A stretch of DNA of 64,000 nucleotides from JAKVAV01 sp047632755 (GCA_047632755.1 JBLIDT010000008.1:62001-126000); one strand, 5' to 3'; shown: positions 33,957-43,440, numbered from the stretch's first letter. Numbers and translations: made by a program. Notes: generated by a model from the sequence alone, not told the origin.

Positions 33957-36434
33957 ATGAGAAAGATTGTAATGGTTAATTGGAAAACTGTTCTTTTAAT
34001 TTTAGGATACTCTATTTTGAGTCTAGACCTGTTTTGCCAGACTCTGCCTGCAGGATTTCAGATCGAGACAGTAATCGATGATATAGAATATCCCGCTGGA
34101 ATGGTTCACGACCACGAAGTCTCCTATGTATGGGAATTAAACGGAATCATTTGGCCAGTGATCGATGGTGAAAAGAACTCCGAGCCTCTTTTGGACTTAA
34201 GTGATGAAGTAGGATTTTGGAAAGATCACGGTTTGTTATCTGTGGCTTTGCATCCTAGTTTTTCAGAAAACGGGTGGATCTACCTTTTATATGTCGTCGA
34301 CAGACATCATCTTCTGAATTTTGGAACGAGTTCTTATGATCCAGAGGTAGATCAATATGAGGAGGCTACCATAGGAAGAGTGGCTAGATACACGGTAAAA
34401 ATCGATGATCGCACTCAAATAGTCGTTGATAGCAGAGTGATTTTAATCGGTGATACGAAAGAGAATGGTATTCCCATTCCTACAATTTCTCATGGATTAG
34501 GGACTTTGTGCTTTGGGGAAGATGGATCATTGTTGATCTCAGTTGGTGATGGGAATTCTCCTGGCTCTGATTACAATGGAACAGGTGAATTGCCTTCTTT
34601 TGGATATGATGATCAAGCCCTTGCTGACGGCATATTGAAGCCTGATGAAAATGTTGGCGCTTTTAGGTCTCAGCACTTGAATACACTTTGCGGAAAAGTT
34701 CTAAGAATTAATCCAGAAACAGGTGGAGCCTATGAGTCAAATCCCTTCTTCGACCCATCTAGGCCCGATGAACCCATTTCCAAGGTTTGGGCACTGGGGT
34801 TTCGCAATCCGTTTAGAATGTCGCTTATACCGAATACGGGTTCTACAGACCCTGCTTTGGGTGATCCTGGGTCAATAATCATTGGAGACGTAGGAGATTG
34901 GAGCTGGGAGGAAATCAATATCATTAATGAATCAGGGTTGAATTTTGGTTGGCCAATTTTTCAAGGCCCTGAGTATTACTATCTTTTTGAAAATAATTTC
35001 ACCGCCGACCCTGAACATCCACTTGACTTTCCTTGCGGAAATTTTTCGTTCTATACTTTCCAAGACTTAATCGTTCAACCCCGAGAATTCCATGACGAGC
35101 AATGGACACATCCATGTGGTGGTCAGATCTCGACTGATATCAGGACGTTTGCGCATGAAAGACCAGTATTGGCTTATGCAAACAATATAATCGCTTCAGG
35201 TTCTTTTGCTCCCGAAGATTCTGTCGTTATGCCGGGCTTTAATTTGGATGGGAGCGCTGCTCTGATCGGAGTTTCTTCAAGTGAAGCAAATATTATTGGT
35301 GCGGAGGAATTCACGGGTAGCTCTAGTGTTGCGGGAGTTTTTTACACAGGTGAGTCATTTCCTGAAGAGTACCACGGTATCTACTTACAAGCAGATTTTT
35401 CGGGGTGGTTTAAAGCTTTTCGATTTAGTGAATCTTACGAACTGACTGCTCTGGAAAATTGGAGTAATTCAATTGGAAATGTGGTCCACATTAGTGAAAA
35501 TCCCTTCGACGGAAGTGTTTACTTAGCCACTTTGTTTCCAGGTGAGATCAAGCGGATAAGCTTTGCAGGAAACTTGTCGCCTGTAATCATTGTCAGTCCT
35601 GATACTATCATTGGGAATAGTCCCCTTTCTGTATTCTTTGATGCTTCAGAAACTTACGATCCTGAGGGTGATGCCATCACTTTCGATTGGGATTTTGACG
35701 ACGGTACATTGGCTTCAGGGCCCTTAGCCAATCATACTTTTATTAGCGAAGATGGTTTGCCCAAATCTTTCAGGACGGTGCTAACCGTGACAGATAGCTA
35801 CGGAAATTCAAGACAAAAAACAATACTGGTGGCGGTCGAGAACACTCCCCCCAAAGCGGAGATAGTATCTTTTTCAGAAGATTTTTTGTACTCAATTTAT
35901 AGTCCGACTTCCCTCAATCTCGTAGGAGACATTTCAGATATGGAAAATGAGGTAGATGAATTGGAGATTAGATGGGATATTTACCTTCATCACAACTCTC
36001 ATTTCCATCTTGAACGCACTTTTTTCGAAGAAGAAGCCTTAGCCCTGATCCAACCACTCGGCTGCGGGATAGAGACTTTCTGGTATAGATTTGATCTTAC
36101 GGTTACAGACCCGCAAGGATTGACAACAAAGACTTCCAAAGAAATATTTCCAGATTGCGATGGTTCGGGAGGGTATCAGAATGACGTCTTAATCTTCCCC
36201 AATCCGACTCAGAATAGGTTTCAAATGAACTATCCCTCTGATCCTGGCAATGAGGTGACCTTGAGAATCTTCAATTATTCAGGAATCTTAATTCGATCTG
36301 AAATATACATACCTCAAGCAGGCGAGATTTCTCGATCATTTGGGACGAACAATATTTCATCTGGGACTTATGTGGTGGAATTAAGAGGTCCCAATTGGGT
36401 TAAAAGAGGATCTCTAGTTATAATCAAGCTATAG
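33957..36434 (+). CDS. Secreted GSDH-family protein with PKD and T9SS domains, paralogue of the neighbour
   Basis: An 825-residue protein with the same order as its neighbour: signal peptide (to about residue 28), GSDH propeller (CFGEDGSLLISVGDGN, LCGKVLRINPETGGAYESNP, WALGFRNPFRMSLIPNTG, DVGDWSWEEINII, FGWPIFQGP), PKD domain (DASETYDPEGDAITFDWDFDDG), the HHNSHFHLERTF stretch, and a T9SS domain (LIFPNPTQNRFQM ... NISSGTYVVEL). The two are clearly related along their whole length, so the pair arose by duplication with inversion. It is probably an extracellular sugar or aldose dehydrogenase-like enzyme; the substrate is unknown. Start alternatives are ATG 33957 and ATG 33972; both keep the signal peptide. 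Confidence 0.85.
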   Translation: MRKIVMVNWKTVLLILGYSILSLDLFCQTLPAGFQIETVIDDIEYPAGMVHDHEVSYVWELNGIIWPVIDGEKNSEPLLDLSDEVGFWKDHGLLSVALHPSFSENGWIYLLYVVDRHHLLNFGTSSYDPEVDQYEEATIGRVARYTVKIDDRTQIVVDSRVILIGDTKENGIPIPTISHGLGTLCFGEDGSLLISVGDGNSPGSDYNGTGELPSFGYDDQALADGILKPDENVGAFRSQHLNTLCGKVLRINPETGGAYESNPFFDPSRPDEPISKVWALGFRNPFRMSLIPNTGSTDPALGDPGSIIIGDVGDWSWEEINIINESGLNFGWPIFQGPEYYYLFENNFTADPEHPLDFPCGNFSFYTFQDLIVQPREFHDEQWTHPCGGQISTDIRTFAHERPVLAYANNIIASGSFAPEDSVVMPGFNLDGSAALIGVSSSEANIIGAEEFTGSSSVAGVFYTGESFPEEYHGIYLQADFSGWFKAFRFSESYELTALENWSNSIGNVVHISENPFDGSVYLATLFPGEIKRISFAGNLSPVIIVSPDTIIGNSPLSVFFDASETYDPEGDAITFDWDFDDGTLASGPLANHTFISEDGLPKSFRTVLTVTDSYGNSRQKTILVAVENTPPKAEIVSFSEDFLYSIYSPTSLNLVGDISDMENEVDELEIRWDIYLHHNSHFHLERTFFEEEALALIQPLGCGIETFWYRFDLTVTDPQGLTTKTSKEIFPDCDGSGGYQNDVLIFPNPTQNRFQMNYPSDPGNEVTLRIFNYSGILIRSEIYIPQAGEISRSFGTNNISSGTYVVELRGPNWVKRGSLVIIKL

Positions 36435-36469
36435 TCTTTAAAGAAAAAGACTTCATAAAAGAGTCCTTC

Positions 36470-36660
36470 CTATAATCGAACAAACTTCATTTGATTTCTC
36501 TTTCCATCAAAAGAGAGGTCCATCGTATAAACCTCTACAGGGAGTTCTTCAATATTTAGCCTAAAAATTGGCTAGTCGATTGGATTTGGTCTTTTTCGTC
36601 AACCTTTATGGCACGAATCCAACCAGTATAATCTCTGAAGATAACGGGATAAAAATTCAA
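36470..36660 (-). pseudogene. Remnant of a third GSDH/T9SS paralogue
   Basis: On the minus strand two fragments can be read. The first, upstream, is PVIFRDYTGWIRAIKVDEKD, which lines up with LADFSGWLRVIKFDETNE and QADFSGWFKAFRFSES in the two neighbours. The second, in another frame, is FRLNIEELPVEVYTMDLSFD then GKRNQMKFVRL and a stop, which lines up with FRIGVEELQSGVYILEINNR and GKKNRIRFVKI at the end of the 31164 protein. The 250 or so residues that separate these parts in the intact genes are missing. It is a deletion-scarred third copy. Confidence 0.75.
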
Positions 36661-36696
36661 TATAAAACCCAATTGACTTAGCAATTGGGTTTTATA
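36661..36696. terminator. Bidirectional terminator between the GSDH gene and lolA
   Basis: TATAAAACCCAATTG and CAATTGGGTTTTATA form a perfect 15-bp stem around a 6-nt loop, with T- and A-runs in the stem ends. It lies 45 bp after the lolA stop on the minus strand and would also stop plus-strand transcripts. Confidence 0.8.
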
Positions 36697-36740
36697 TAAA
36701 CGTCTTATATAGAATAGAAATAAATTCTTGTATTACTGAA

Positions 36741-37391
36741 TCAGCGATTGTCAATCTCATCAACGCCAGGATGGTCTGACATGTCAAACACAAATGTGTC
36801 ATCTCCATAATCAGCAGTAGTGCTGAATGATACTACTGCGTACGTGTAGTCAACGCCTTGTTTTCCCTTGATCTCAATTTGAGATACTTCCATGTTGGCT
36901 TTATCAATATAAACCAATATGGTATGATACTCCTTGTCTTCTGCATCCACGGGAACGAGCTTAATGACATGAGTCGGTCTTCCGTTCAAGTTCTCTTCTG
37001 CTTTGTAGTATTGCTTAAAACCTGACTCCCAAATAGTGTAGATATCGCCTGGGTTTAATACCTCATCACCTGTTTCGGTAAAGTCGATGTACACTTCATT
37101 CATTTCTTCACTAAAGGTCCATCTGGTATCTCCGTCTGAGTATATATGATTGTCTCCAAGAACGATGTAGTATTTCTTACCCTTCATTTTGATCGAGCCT
37201 TTCTGCTCTTGGTCTACATCCGCAGCCTTGTCCTCAAGGGTAAAGGTAAATTCACTGGTCACGGTAGGGTATTTTCTGGTTTTGTTGCTCAGCTCATCGA
37301 GAATTGCCTTTGCCTTGGCATCTTGAGCCTGGGCATTGAATGCTAGTATTGCAATCAGTAAGGTAGCAAGTACTTTGACTATATTTTTCAT
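36741..37391 (-). CDS. lolA: Outer membrane lipoprotein carrier protein LolA-like
   Basis: A 216-residue periplasmic protein. The signal peptide ends at about residue 22 (FNAQAQ). The LolA fold follows: VTSEFTFTLEDKAADVDQEQ KGSIKMKGKKYYIVLGDN, TRWTFSEEMNEVYI, HTILVYIDKANMEVSQIEIKG and FSTTADYGDDTFVFDMSDHPG, written here with gaps. LolA ferries lipoproteins from the LolCDE complex to the outer membrane. Bacteroidota lack LolB, so the acceptor is unclear. It starts 4 bp after ftsK on the same strand; the ftsK-lolA pair is a known neighbour arrangement. Confidence 0.88.
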   Translation of the reverse strand: MKNIVKVLATLLIAILAFNAQAQDAKAKAILDELSNKTRKYPTVTSEFTFTLEDKAADVDQEQKGSIKMKGKKYYIVLGDNHIYSDGDTRWTFSEEMNEVYIDFTETGDEVLNPGDIYTIWESGFKQYYKAEENLNGRPTHVIKLVPVDAEDKEYHTILVYIDKANMEVSQIEIKGKQGVDYTYAVVSFSTTADYGDDTFVFDMSDHPGVDEIDNR

Positions 37392-37395
37392 GAAA

Positions 37396-39951
37396 TTAGT
37401 TTTCGATTTTCTCAGACTCAGCTTTCAACAACTGTTCCAAAGTGTATTCGTCAGGAATAAGGACCTGCCTGGCTTTACTCCCTTCAAAAGGACCCACAAT
37501 TCCCGCAGCCTCCAGTTGGTCTATTATTCGGCCCGCTCTATTGTACCCGAGCTTCATCTTTCGTTGAATGAGAGAAGTTGACCCTTGCTGAGTCGCTACC
37601 AGCAATCTGGCGGCATCTTCAAACATGGCATCTCTGTCGGCAATGTCAATTTCTAGATTTCCACCCTCATCATCGCCAATGTACTCCGGCAGGTCAAATG
37701 CAGAGGGATATCCTCTTTGATTTCCAATGAACTCTGTTATTTCATCTACCTCGGGAGTATCAACGAATCCACACTGGATACGAATAACTTCATTTCCAGT
37801 CGAAAGCAACATGTCACCGCGACCGATCAACTGATCTGCACCACCTGCATCGAGAATGGTTCTGGAGTCAATCTTTGACGAAACCCTAAAAGCAATTCTT
37901 GCGGGAAAGTTTGCCTTGATCACACCAGTTATAATATTTACCGAAGGTCGCTGAGTGGCAATGATGAGGTGAATACCAATGGCCCTCGCAAGCTGAGCCA
38001 AACGCGCTATCGGTGTTTCCACTTCCTTGCCCGCAGTCATGATCAAATCGGCAAACTCATCAATGACCAGAACAATGTAAGGCAGGTATTTATGACCGTT
38101 TTCAGGATTTAGTTTTCGCTGTACGAACTTGGTGTTGTACTCCTTCAAGTTTCGTACCCCTGCATTCTTGAGCATTTCGTATCGATTATCCATCTCGATA
38201 CAAAGAGAATTTAGAGTCTTAACGACCTTCCCAGTGTCTGTAATAATCGAGTCCTCCTCGTCTGGAAGTTTGGCGAGATAGTGTCGCTCTATTTTATTAA
38301 ATAGAGTGAGCTCCACTTTCTTTGGATCCACCAAAACAAACTTGATTTGAGACGGATGCTTCTTGTAAAGCAGAGACACTAAGATAGCGTTTAGCCCCAC
38401 GGATTTTCCTTGACCAGTAGCTCCTGCCATTAAGAGGTGAGGCATCTTGGCCAAGTCGGCCACATAAGTCTCGTTGCTAATTGTTTTCCCAAGTGCTATT
38501 GGCAATTCAAATTTGGTGTTCTGAAATTTTTCAGACGCGATGATCGATTTCATCGAAACTGTGTCAGGAACACTGTTTGGTACCTCTATTCCTATTGTTC
38601 CCTTTCCGGGAATGGGAGCAATGATTCGAATTCCCAATGCGGCCAGACTCAAGGCAATGTCGTCCTCGAGATTTCTGATTTTGGAAATCCTTACTCCCGG
38701 CACTGGCACGATCTCGTAAAGCGTCACGGTGGGCCCGATGGTTGCCTTAATCTTTTCTATTCCGATTTTGTAATGGGAAAGTGTCGTAACGATTTTGTCT
38801 TTATTAGCTTCGAGCTCTTCCTTGCTTACCGTTACTTTTCCACTGCCGTGATCTTCCAAAAGATCGATTCTTGGCATTTGAAAATTCGATAAATCTAAAG
38901 TGGGATCGTACTCACCGAAGTCTTTTACTTTTTGGTTCACCTCCTGATCCGAAAGTGCCTTTTCTTCCTTGGGAGCCTCTACCGTAAACTCTTCCTTCTT
39001 ATTCTCGGGTGGCGAAGGCTTAGACTCTACATCCTCAAATTCTTCAAAGCTGGTGGGCTGAGGACTTGCCGATACTTCTACATCAAGGGATTCTTTTTCT
39101 ACCTCTCTTTCTTTCGTGGGCTCTATTACTTCAAGTGGTGTGTCTTCTTCTGCATCCATATCTGCCATGGCAAGATCTGCTGCGCTCGTCTCAGTAAAGT
39201 TGTCCATATCGCCGATGGTGTCTTCAAAATGCTTGACTTCATCGAGTTCTTCTTCGTCATCTTGTGCTGACATCCGAATTTTATTCCCTGCGGAATTGAA
39301 AAGACCACTCATCTTGGCCGAAGCCACAGAAAACAAACTTCCTAAAAACGAGAATGAGGGATTGAACACGATAGAAACATAACCTGCAGTTATAAAAAGT
39401 AGCAAAAAACCAGTTCCTATTGTTCCGACTTTACCTGCTAACGTATGATTCAATTCGAAACCGTATCGACCACCCAAAATTTGATAGTCAGGGGAGTCAA
39501 ACAAAAAAGCTAGGACAGGCGAAAAGATAAGCATGGCAAAAACAGAGGCAAGCGTAGCTTTCCACAAGGGCAGGAGGGTTTTACCAAACAATACCCTGAA
39601 TCCATAAATGAATAGTAGGAAGATGAACAAGAAGCTCATCACACCAAACCATTCGTGTATGAAGAAATGGCCCATCATTGCACCAAGGGGCCCTAGCCAA
39701 TTTTCTGCTTCATAATCTCCTTTGCGAAGAACGACCCACCAGTTTTCAGAAAGAAGAGACTGATCTTCTTTCCAAGTAAACATGAAAGCGGTAAAGGCGA
39801 TCAAGAGATATATGCAAGAGAAAAACAGGAACAAACCTTCGACTCTCTTCACTCTGCGATCTGAAAGCAGAGCCGGTATATTAAACCTCTTAGTCGAGGG
39901 GGTTTTCTTCTGAGTGGATTTACTGGGTGTTACCCTGTTTTTTTTGGCCAT
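37396..39951 (-). CDS. ftsK: DNA translocase FtsK
   Basis: An 851-residue septal DNA pump. Four membrane helices lie in the first 200 residues or so (LFLFFSCIYLLIAFTAFMF; FGVMSFLFIFLLFIYGF; LASVFAMLIFSPVLAFLF; TGFLLLFITAGYVSIVF), followed by an acidic, Pro-rich linker (about 225-345). The motor carries Walker A GATGQGKS at 510-517, Walker B VLVIDEFADLIM and RLAQLARAIGIHLIIATQRP. The gamma winged helix (STSLIQRKMKLGYNRAGRII) closes the protein. It moves chromosome dimers to dif during division. I start at ATG 39951 (MAKKNRVT); a start at 40020 would precede the promoter box. Confidence 0.96.
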   Translation of the reverse strand: MAKKNRVTPSKSTQKKTPSTKRFNIPALLSDRRVKRVEGLFLFFSCIYLLIAFTAFMFTWKEDQSLLSENWWVVLRKGDYEAENWLGPLGAMMGHFFIHEWFGVMSFLFIFLLFIYGFRVLFGKTLLPLWKATLASVFAMLIFSPVLAFLFDSPDYQILGGRYGFELNHTLAGKVGTIGTGFLLLFITAGYVSIVFNPSFSFLGSLFSVASAKMSGLFNSAGNKIRMSAQDDEEELDEVKHFEDTIGDMDNFTETSAADLAMADMDAEEDTPLEVIEPTKEREVEKESLDVEVSASPQPTSFEEFEDVESKPSPPENKKEEFTVEAPKEEKALSDQEVNQKVKDFGEYDPTLDLSNFQMPRIDLLEDHGSGKVTVSKEELEANKDKIVTTLSHYKIGIEKIKATIGPTVTLYEIVPVPGVRISKIRNLEDDIALSLAALGIRIIAPIPGKGTIGIEVPNSVPDTVSMKSIIASEKFQNTKFELPIALGKTISNETYVADLAKMPHLLMAGATGQGKSVGLNAILVSLLYKKHPSQIKFVLVDPKKVELTLFNKIERHYLAKLPDEEDSIITDTGKVVKTLNSLCIEMDNRYEMLKNAGVRNLKEYNTKFVQRKLNPENGHKYLPYIVLVIDEFADLIMTAGKEVETPIARLAQLARAIGIHLIIATQRPSVNIITGVIKANFPARIAFRVSSKIDSRTILDAGGADQLIGRGDMLLSTGNEVIRIQCGFVDTPEVDEITEFIGNQRGYPSAFDLPEYIGDDEGGNLEIDIADRDAMFEDAARLLVATQQGSTSLIQRKMKLGYNRAGRIIDQLEAAGIVGPFEGSKARQVLIPDEYTLEQLLKAESEKIEN

Positions 39952-39986
39952 GTGGTGTAGCGTCTTTTTGAGACGGGATCGACTAT

Positions 39987-39994
39987 CAAAGATA
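39987..39994 (-). promoter_or_regulatory. ftsK promoter, -7 box with TTG at 23 bp
   Basis: TATCTTTG on the minus strand matches TAnnTTTG; a TTG is 23 bp upstream. It is 36 bp before the ATG at 39951. Confidence 0.6.
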
Positions 39995-40198
39995 AAAGGA
40001 ATGAACCAATGAAACGGCAAAGGAGACTGTCGTATTTTAACAGGGCAATGTTAAAGGAATTAAGGTTGAATTCCTCGGGTTATTTAATTCCAGCATCCAC
40101 CGTTTTTGAAATCTTATTTATCCTCTTTTTCGGGAAAAGGAACTGCTGAGATTGCAACAAAATTGCAAATGAAACTGTTCCGAAAGGGACGAATAAAT

Positions 40199-40206
40199 TA
40201 CCTTTG
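40199..40206 (+). promoter_or_regulatory. Bacteroidota-type -7 box upstream of msrA
   Basis: TACCTTTG matches TAnnTTTG; it leaves a leader of about 60 nt before the ATG at 40273. No TTG is seen at the usual spacing. Confidence 0.5.
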
Positions 40207-40272
40207 TTTTAGGTGCAATAAAGAGATACGTAAGACGTCGACAATTTAATAGACCAGAAAATTTAAGAGCAG

Positions 40273-40839
40273 ATGTCAATAAGTAAAGAGATGAATGAAT
40301 TGCAAGAAGCCACTTTTGGCGCAGGTTGTTTTTGGTGCGTGGAGGCGGTTTTCCAAGAATTGCATGGCGTAAAGCAGGTTTACCCAGGATATAGTGGTGG
40401 TCATATAAAGAACCCTGCTTATCGCGAAGTTTGCAATGGGACTACAGGTCATGCAGAAGTGGCTAGAATTGTATTCGACCCAAGTGAGATTGCATTTACC
40501 GACTTACTTCGGGTGTTTTTTCAGTCCCATGATCCGACTACCTTGAATCGCCAAGGTGCCGATATGGGAACCCAATACAGAAGTGTTGTCTTCTATCACG
40601 ACGAAAATCAGCGAGAGCTTGCTGAGAAGGCAAAACAGGCAACGGATAAGAGTGATTTGTACTCGAGTCCAGTAGTGACCCTGATAGACCCAATCTTGAG
40701 CTTTTATAGAGCCGAAGAGGATCACCACAATTATTACATAAATAACCCCAGTGCTCCTTATTGCCAGGCGGTCGTAAGGCCAAAAGTGGAAAAGTTCAGA
40801 AAAGAGTTTGACGACCTTCGGAAACAAGAACTTAAGTAG
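40273..40839 (+). CDS. msrA: Peptide methionine (S)-S-oxide reductase
   Basis: This enzyme reduces the S epimer of methionine sulfoxide in proteins. The catalytic GCFWC motif is at 18-22 with the nucleophile Cys19, followed by YPGYSGGHIKNPAYREVC, GHAEVARIVFDP, FFQSHDPTTLNRQGADMGTQ and a Cys near the end of APYCQAVVRPK that may act as the resolving residue. Its 188 residues form a single MsrA domain without fused MsrB. The 3' end overlaps the next gene by 32 bp if that gene uses its TTG start. Confidence 0.96.
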   Translation: MSISKEMNELQEATFGAGCFWCVEAVFQELHGVKQVYPGYSGGHIKNPAYREVCNGTTGHAEVARIVFDPSEIAFTDLLRVFFQSHDPTTLNRQGADMGTQYRSVVFYHDENQRELAEKAKQATDKSDLYSSPVVTLIDPILSFYRAEEDHHNYYINNPSAPYCQAVVRPKVEKFRKEFDDLRKQELK

Positions 40840-41749
40840 CAGAGGTCGATCCTTTTTATCGATTCTTTTCTTTTGGCTTTTCAGCCAAGGATTATCTGCG
40901 CAAGAAAGTTTTTATCCCGATACACTAAATTCTAAGCGACTCAACGCTGTAGCGATTACAGCTGGGGTGGGTTATGTGGGAACTATGACTGCTCTTTATG
41001 GGCTGTGGTACTCGGACTATGAATCAACATCATTCAATTTTTTCAATGATTCAGATGAATGGTTCGGGATGGATAAAGCAGGGCATGCACTTAGTGCTTA
41101 CCAGATTTCACGGTACGGCTACGGAATTCTCCGTGGAACGGGGCTAGAAGAACGAAAAAGCATGTGGTGGAGCAGTGGGGTAGGCCTTCTGTTTCTTACC
41201 AATGTGGAGGTTTTTGATGCCTATTCAAAAGGGTGGGGATTCAGTTGGGGAGATTTCGCTGCCAACGTTTCGGGTGCTGGTCTTTTTGTGGGGCAGGAGT
41301 TACTTTGGCAAGAACAAAGAATGATGTTGAAATTTTCGTACTCAGAATCTGGTTTGGCCGAATACAGGCCAGAGCTTCTAGGTTCGAATACTTTAGAAAA
41401 AATCTTCAAGGATTACAACGGTCAGACTGCTTGGTTGTCCGTTTCTCCAGGCTCATTTATGAACGATTCAAAAGTGATACCTCCATGGCTCTGTTTCTCT
41501 TTTGGATACGGAGGTCAAAATATGCTTGGCGGCAACTCGAACCCTGAATTTAATGAGGAAGGCGATGTTTTGCCTGTGCTCAATCCTTACCGCCAGTATT
41601 ACATGAGTTTGGATGTGGACCTTACAAAAATAAAGACCAAATCTCGTTTCCTAAAAACGGTATTCTCGACTTTTGCCATTCTAAAAGTTCCTGCACCAAC
41701 TGTAGAGTTTAGTCAAGGGCAAACCCAATGGCATTGGTTGTATTTCTAG
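40808..41749 (+). CDS. DUF2279 family secreted protein
   Basis: A 313-residue protein matching the DUF2279 (YfiM-like) family found mostly in Bacteroidota. A signal-peptide-like segment occupies about 14-32 (FLSILFFWLFSQGLSAQ). Typical motifs follow: FFNDSDEWFGMDKAGHALSA, YSKGWGFSWGDFAANVSGAG and a beta-rich C-terminal half (PPWLCFSFGYGGQNMLGG) that may be barrel-like. The function is unknown. The only start ahead of the signal peptide is TTG at 40808, which overlaps msrA by 32 bp. The stop shares CTAG with the convergent nuclease-like gene. Confidence 0.75.
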   Translation: MTTFGNKNLSSRGRSFLSILFFWLFSQGLSAQESFYPDTLNSKRLNAVAITAGVGYVGTMTALYGLWYSDYESTSFNFFNDSDEWFGMDKAGHALSAYQISRYGYGILRGTGLEERKSMWWSSGVGLLFLTNVEVFDAYSKGWGFSWGDFAANVSGAGLFVGQELLWQEQRMMLKFSYSESGLAEYRPELLGSNTLEKIFKDYNGQTAWLSVSPGSFMNDSKVIPPWLCFSFGYGGQNMLGGNSNPEFNEEGDVLPVLNPYRQYYMSLDVDLTKIKTKSRFLKTVFSTFAILKVPAPTVEFSQGQTQWHWLYF

Positions 41750-42777
41750 TAAGCCAAAATGGTGTAGACTGGCAAATGGTCGCTGTAGCCTCCTAGATAT
41801 TCAGGCCCTCCATAAGTTCTTTTTGGCTTCACATCTCCATACTTTGGATGTGTATACAGCATGCTATCCGTGAAGAATGGGGCCGTGCTGCCACTCACGA
41901 TGTCGGGAAGGTTCCCATCAATCAGCGAGCGAGAAACAATTATTTGATCTAGGAAATCCCAATCTCCTCGGTAATTGTAAGATCCTCTTTTAGCTTCCTT
42001 CAAGCCACTCATTAAATTTGCTAACATGTCTGTTTCTCCAGTCGGAAGAAATTCTGTTAATGACCGATTGTCTGGATAGTCATTAAAATCGCCCATACAG
42101 ATGATTGCTTCATTGGGATACAGTTGATGAATGCTGTCAGTTTTTGCTGCCAAAACCTTTGCGGCAGCAATTCGCTTCGGCTCACTCTTTTCTGCCCCGC
42201 CATATCGAGACGGCCAGTGATTTACAAAGATGTGAATGATTGGCCCACCTCCTTTGAGCGCCCCTCTTACGTGCAGAATATCACGGGTTGGACGTTCGCC
42301 GTCTCCTAGATTTACCCTGTAGGAGTTTGTTGAGATTGGTTTGAATAGTTTTTTGGAATAAAGCAATGCCACGTCGATCCCTCTTTGATCAGGTCCTTCA
42401 ATTAGTATGGGTTCGTACTTGGCTTTTTTTATTTGTGCATTGGCCGAAAGGTCATTGAGCACATCAATATTTTCAACTTCACAAAGTCCAATAATCGCAG
42501 GGTTGGAGGCACTACCCATCGAGGCAATGACCTCGGCTAGCATTTCGATTTTTTGGTCGTACCTGTCGCTATTCCAGTTCTTGGAAGAGTCCGGGGTAAA
42601 CTCGTTGTCCTTCTTTAAAGGGTCGTCGATGGTGTCGAAAAGATTCTCAACATTGTAAAAGCCAATGACAGCTGTCCTTCTCTTTCCATCTTCCAGCGGT
42701 TTGGCATAAGCCAAAGCATAAAGAGAGAAACAAAGAACTACTCCGAATAAAATGCGATAAATCAAGGTGGATTTCAT
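41746..42777 (-). CDS. Secreted endonuclease/exonuclease/phosphatase family protein
   Basis: A 343-residue protein with a signal peptide to about residue 25 (YALAYA). The EEP fold motifs are clear: FYNVENLFDT, IIGLCEVEN (metal-binding Glu), IHIFVNHWPSR (catalytic His), IICMGDFNDYP (Asp and Asn) and GGYSDHLPVY (final Asp-His pair). The family includes DNases and inositol phosphatases; exported Bacteroidota members are thought to scavenge DNA or phosphate. No localisation tag other than the signal peptide is seen, so it is probably periplasmic. Confidence 0.88.
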   Translation of the reverse strand: MKSTLIYRILFGVVLCFSLYALAYAKPLEDGKRRTAVIGFYNVENLFDTIDDPLKKDNEFTPDSSKNWNSDRYDQKIEMLAEVIASMGSASNPAIIGLCEVENIDVLNDLSANAQIKKAKYEPILIEGPDQRGIDVALLYSKKLFKPISTNSYRVNLGDGERPTRDILHVRGALKGGGPIIHIFVNHWPSRYGGAEKSEPKRIAAAKVLAAKTDSIHQLYPNEAIICMGDFNDYPDNRSLTEFLPTGETDMLANLMSGLKEAKRGSYNYRGDWDFLDQIIVSRSLIDGNLPDIVSGSTAPFFTDSMLYTHPKYGDVKPKRTYGGPEYLGGYSDHLPVYTILAY

Positions 42778-42840
42778 GGAAAAACTAATAAGGTTGCGAA
42801 ATTAGCATTTTGAACGAAGTGCCATGTATATTAATAGATT

Positions 42841-43371
42841 ATGAAATTTGAAATAGGCGATCAAGTAGAATTCCTAAATGAAGTCGGTGGAGGAATCGTT
42901 GCTGGTTGCGAAGGAGACTTTGTATCAGTAGAAGACGAAGATGGTTTTATTTTTTCCTTTCCCGAAAGTGAATTGGTGCTCAAAGTAGATTGGCAGCTAA
43001 AGGAAACAACCATCAAGGAGAAGGTTAAAAAGTCTGTTCGACAAACAGATGAAACTGATGGCTACACCATTGTGCAAGGAAGAATACCCTATATGGAGGT
43101 TGATTTACACATTCACATGGTAGTGGACGACACTAGAAACCTTTCCAATCATGATATGGTGATTGTTCAGCTGAATCATTTTGAAAAAACGCTGGCTGAA
43201 GCTAAGCGCCGAAGATTATCCAAAGTGGTTTATATCCACGGCATCGGTATCGGGCGATTGAGAAATGAGCTGAGAAAAAGATTAAAATCACTTTCGAACT
43301 GTGATTTCGAAGATGCGGATTATAGCCGCTATGGGCAAGGAGCTACTCAGGTCAAGCTTTGGTACAATTAA
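42841..43371 (+). CDS. DUF2027/Smr-domain protein
   Basis: A 176-residue protein. The N-terminus (FEIGDQVEFLNEVGGGIVAG) is an SH3-like beta barrel as in DUF2027. The C-terminal 85 residues or so are an Smr domain with the HGxGxGxLR signature (EVDLHIHM ... VVYIHGIGIGRLRNELRKRL). Smr domains act as nicking nucleases or as RNA/ribosome-rescue nucleases. Known Bacteroidota relatives are usually about 340 residues with an extra central domain; that domain is absent here, so this is a compact form. Confidence 0.82.
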   Translation: MKFEIGDQVEFLNEVGGGIVAGCEGDFVSVEDEDGFIFSFPESELVLKVDWQLKETTIKEKVKKSVRQTDETDGYTIVQGRIPYMEVDLHIHMVVDDTRNLSNHDMVIVQLNHFEKTLAEAKRRRLSKVVYIHGIGIGRLRNELRKRLKSLSNCDFEDADYSRYGQGATQVKLWYN

Positions 43372-43374
43372 AGC

Positions 43375-43440
43375 GTGTCCATAAAACTCACTACTATTCC
43401 TTCGGATTGATTTCCGATCTGCATAAGCTTAAAAAAGAAC
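43375..43440 (+). repeat. Dispersed intergenic element, weakest copy (A)
   Basis: GTGTCCATAAAACTC begins four bases after the upstream stop, resembling the first block of two fuller copies at 50901 and 61192. The second block is not recognisable. It may be a degenerate copy or chance. Confidence 0.35.

Larger units (their letters stand above)
39952..40272. other. Divergent intergenic region between ftsK and msrA
   Basis: 321 bp holding an outward -7 box at each side (39987-39994 minus; 40199-40206 plus) and a short hairpin GGAATT...AATTCC near 40055. No gene is visible. Confidence 0.6.

Noticed and set aside
36545..36600. A continuous gene linking the two GSDH fragments
   Set aside because: In-frame stops lie between them and about 250 residues of the family are missing, so it is treated as a pseudogene.
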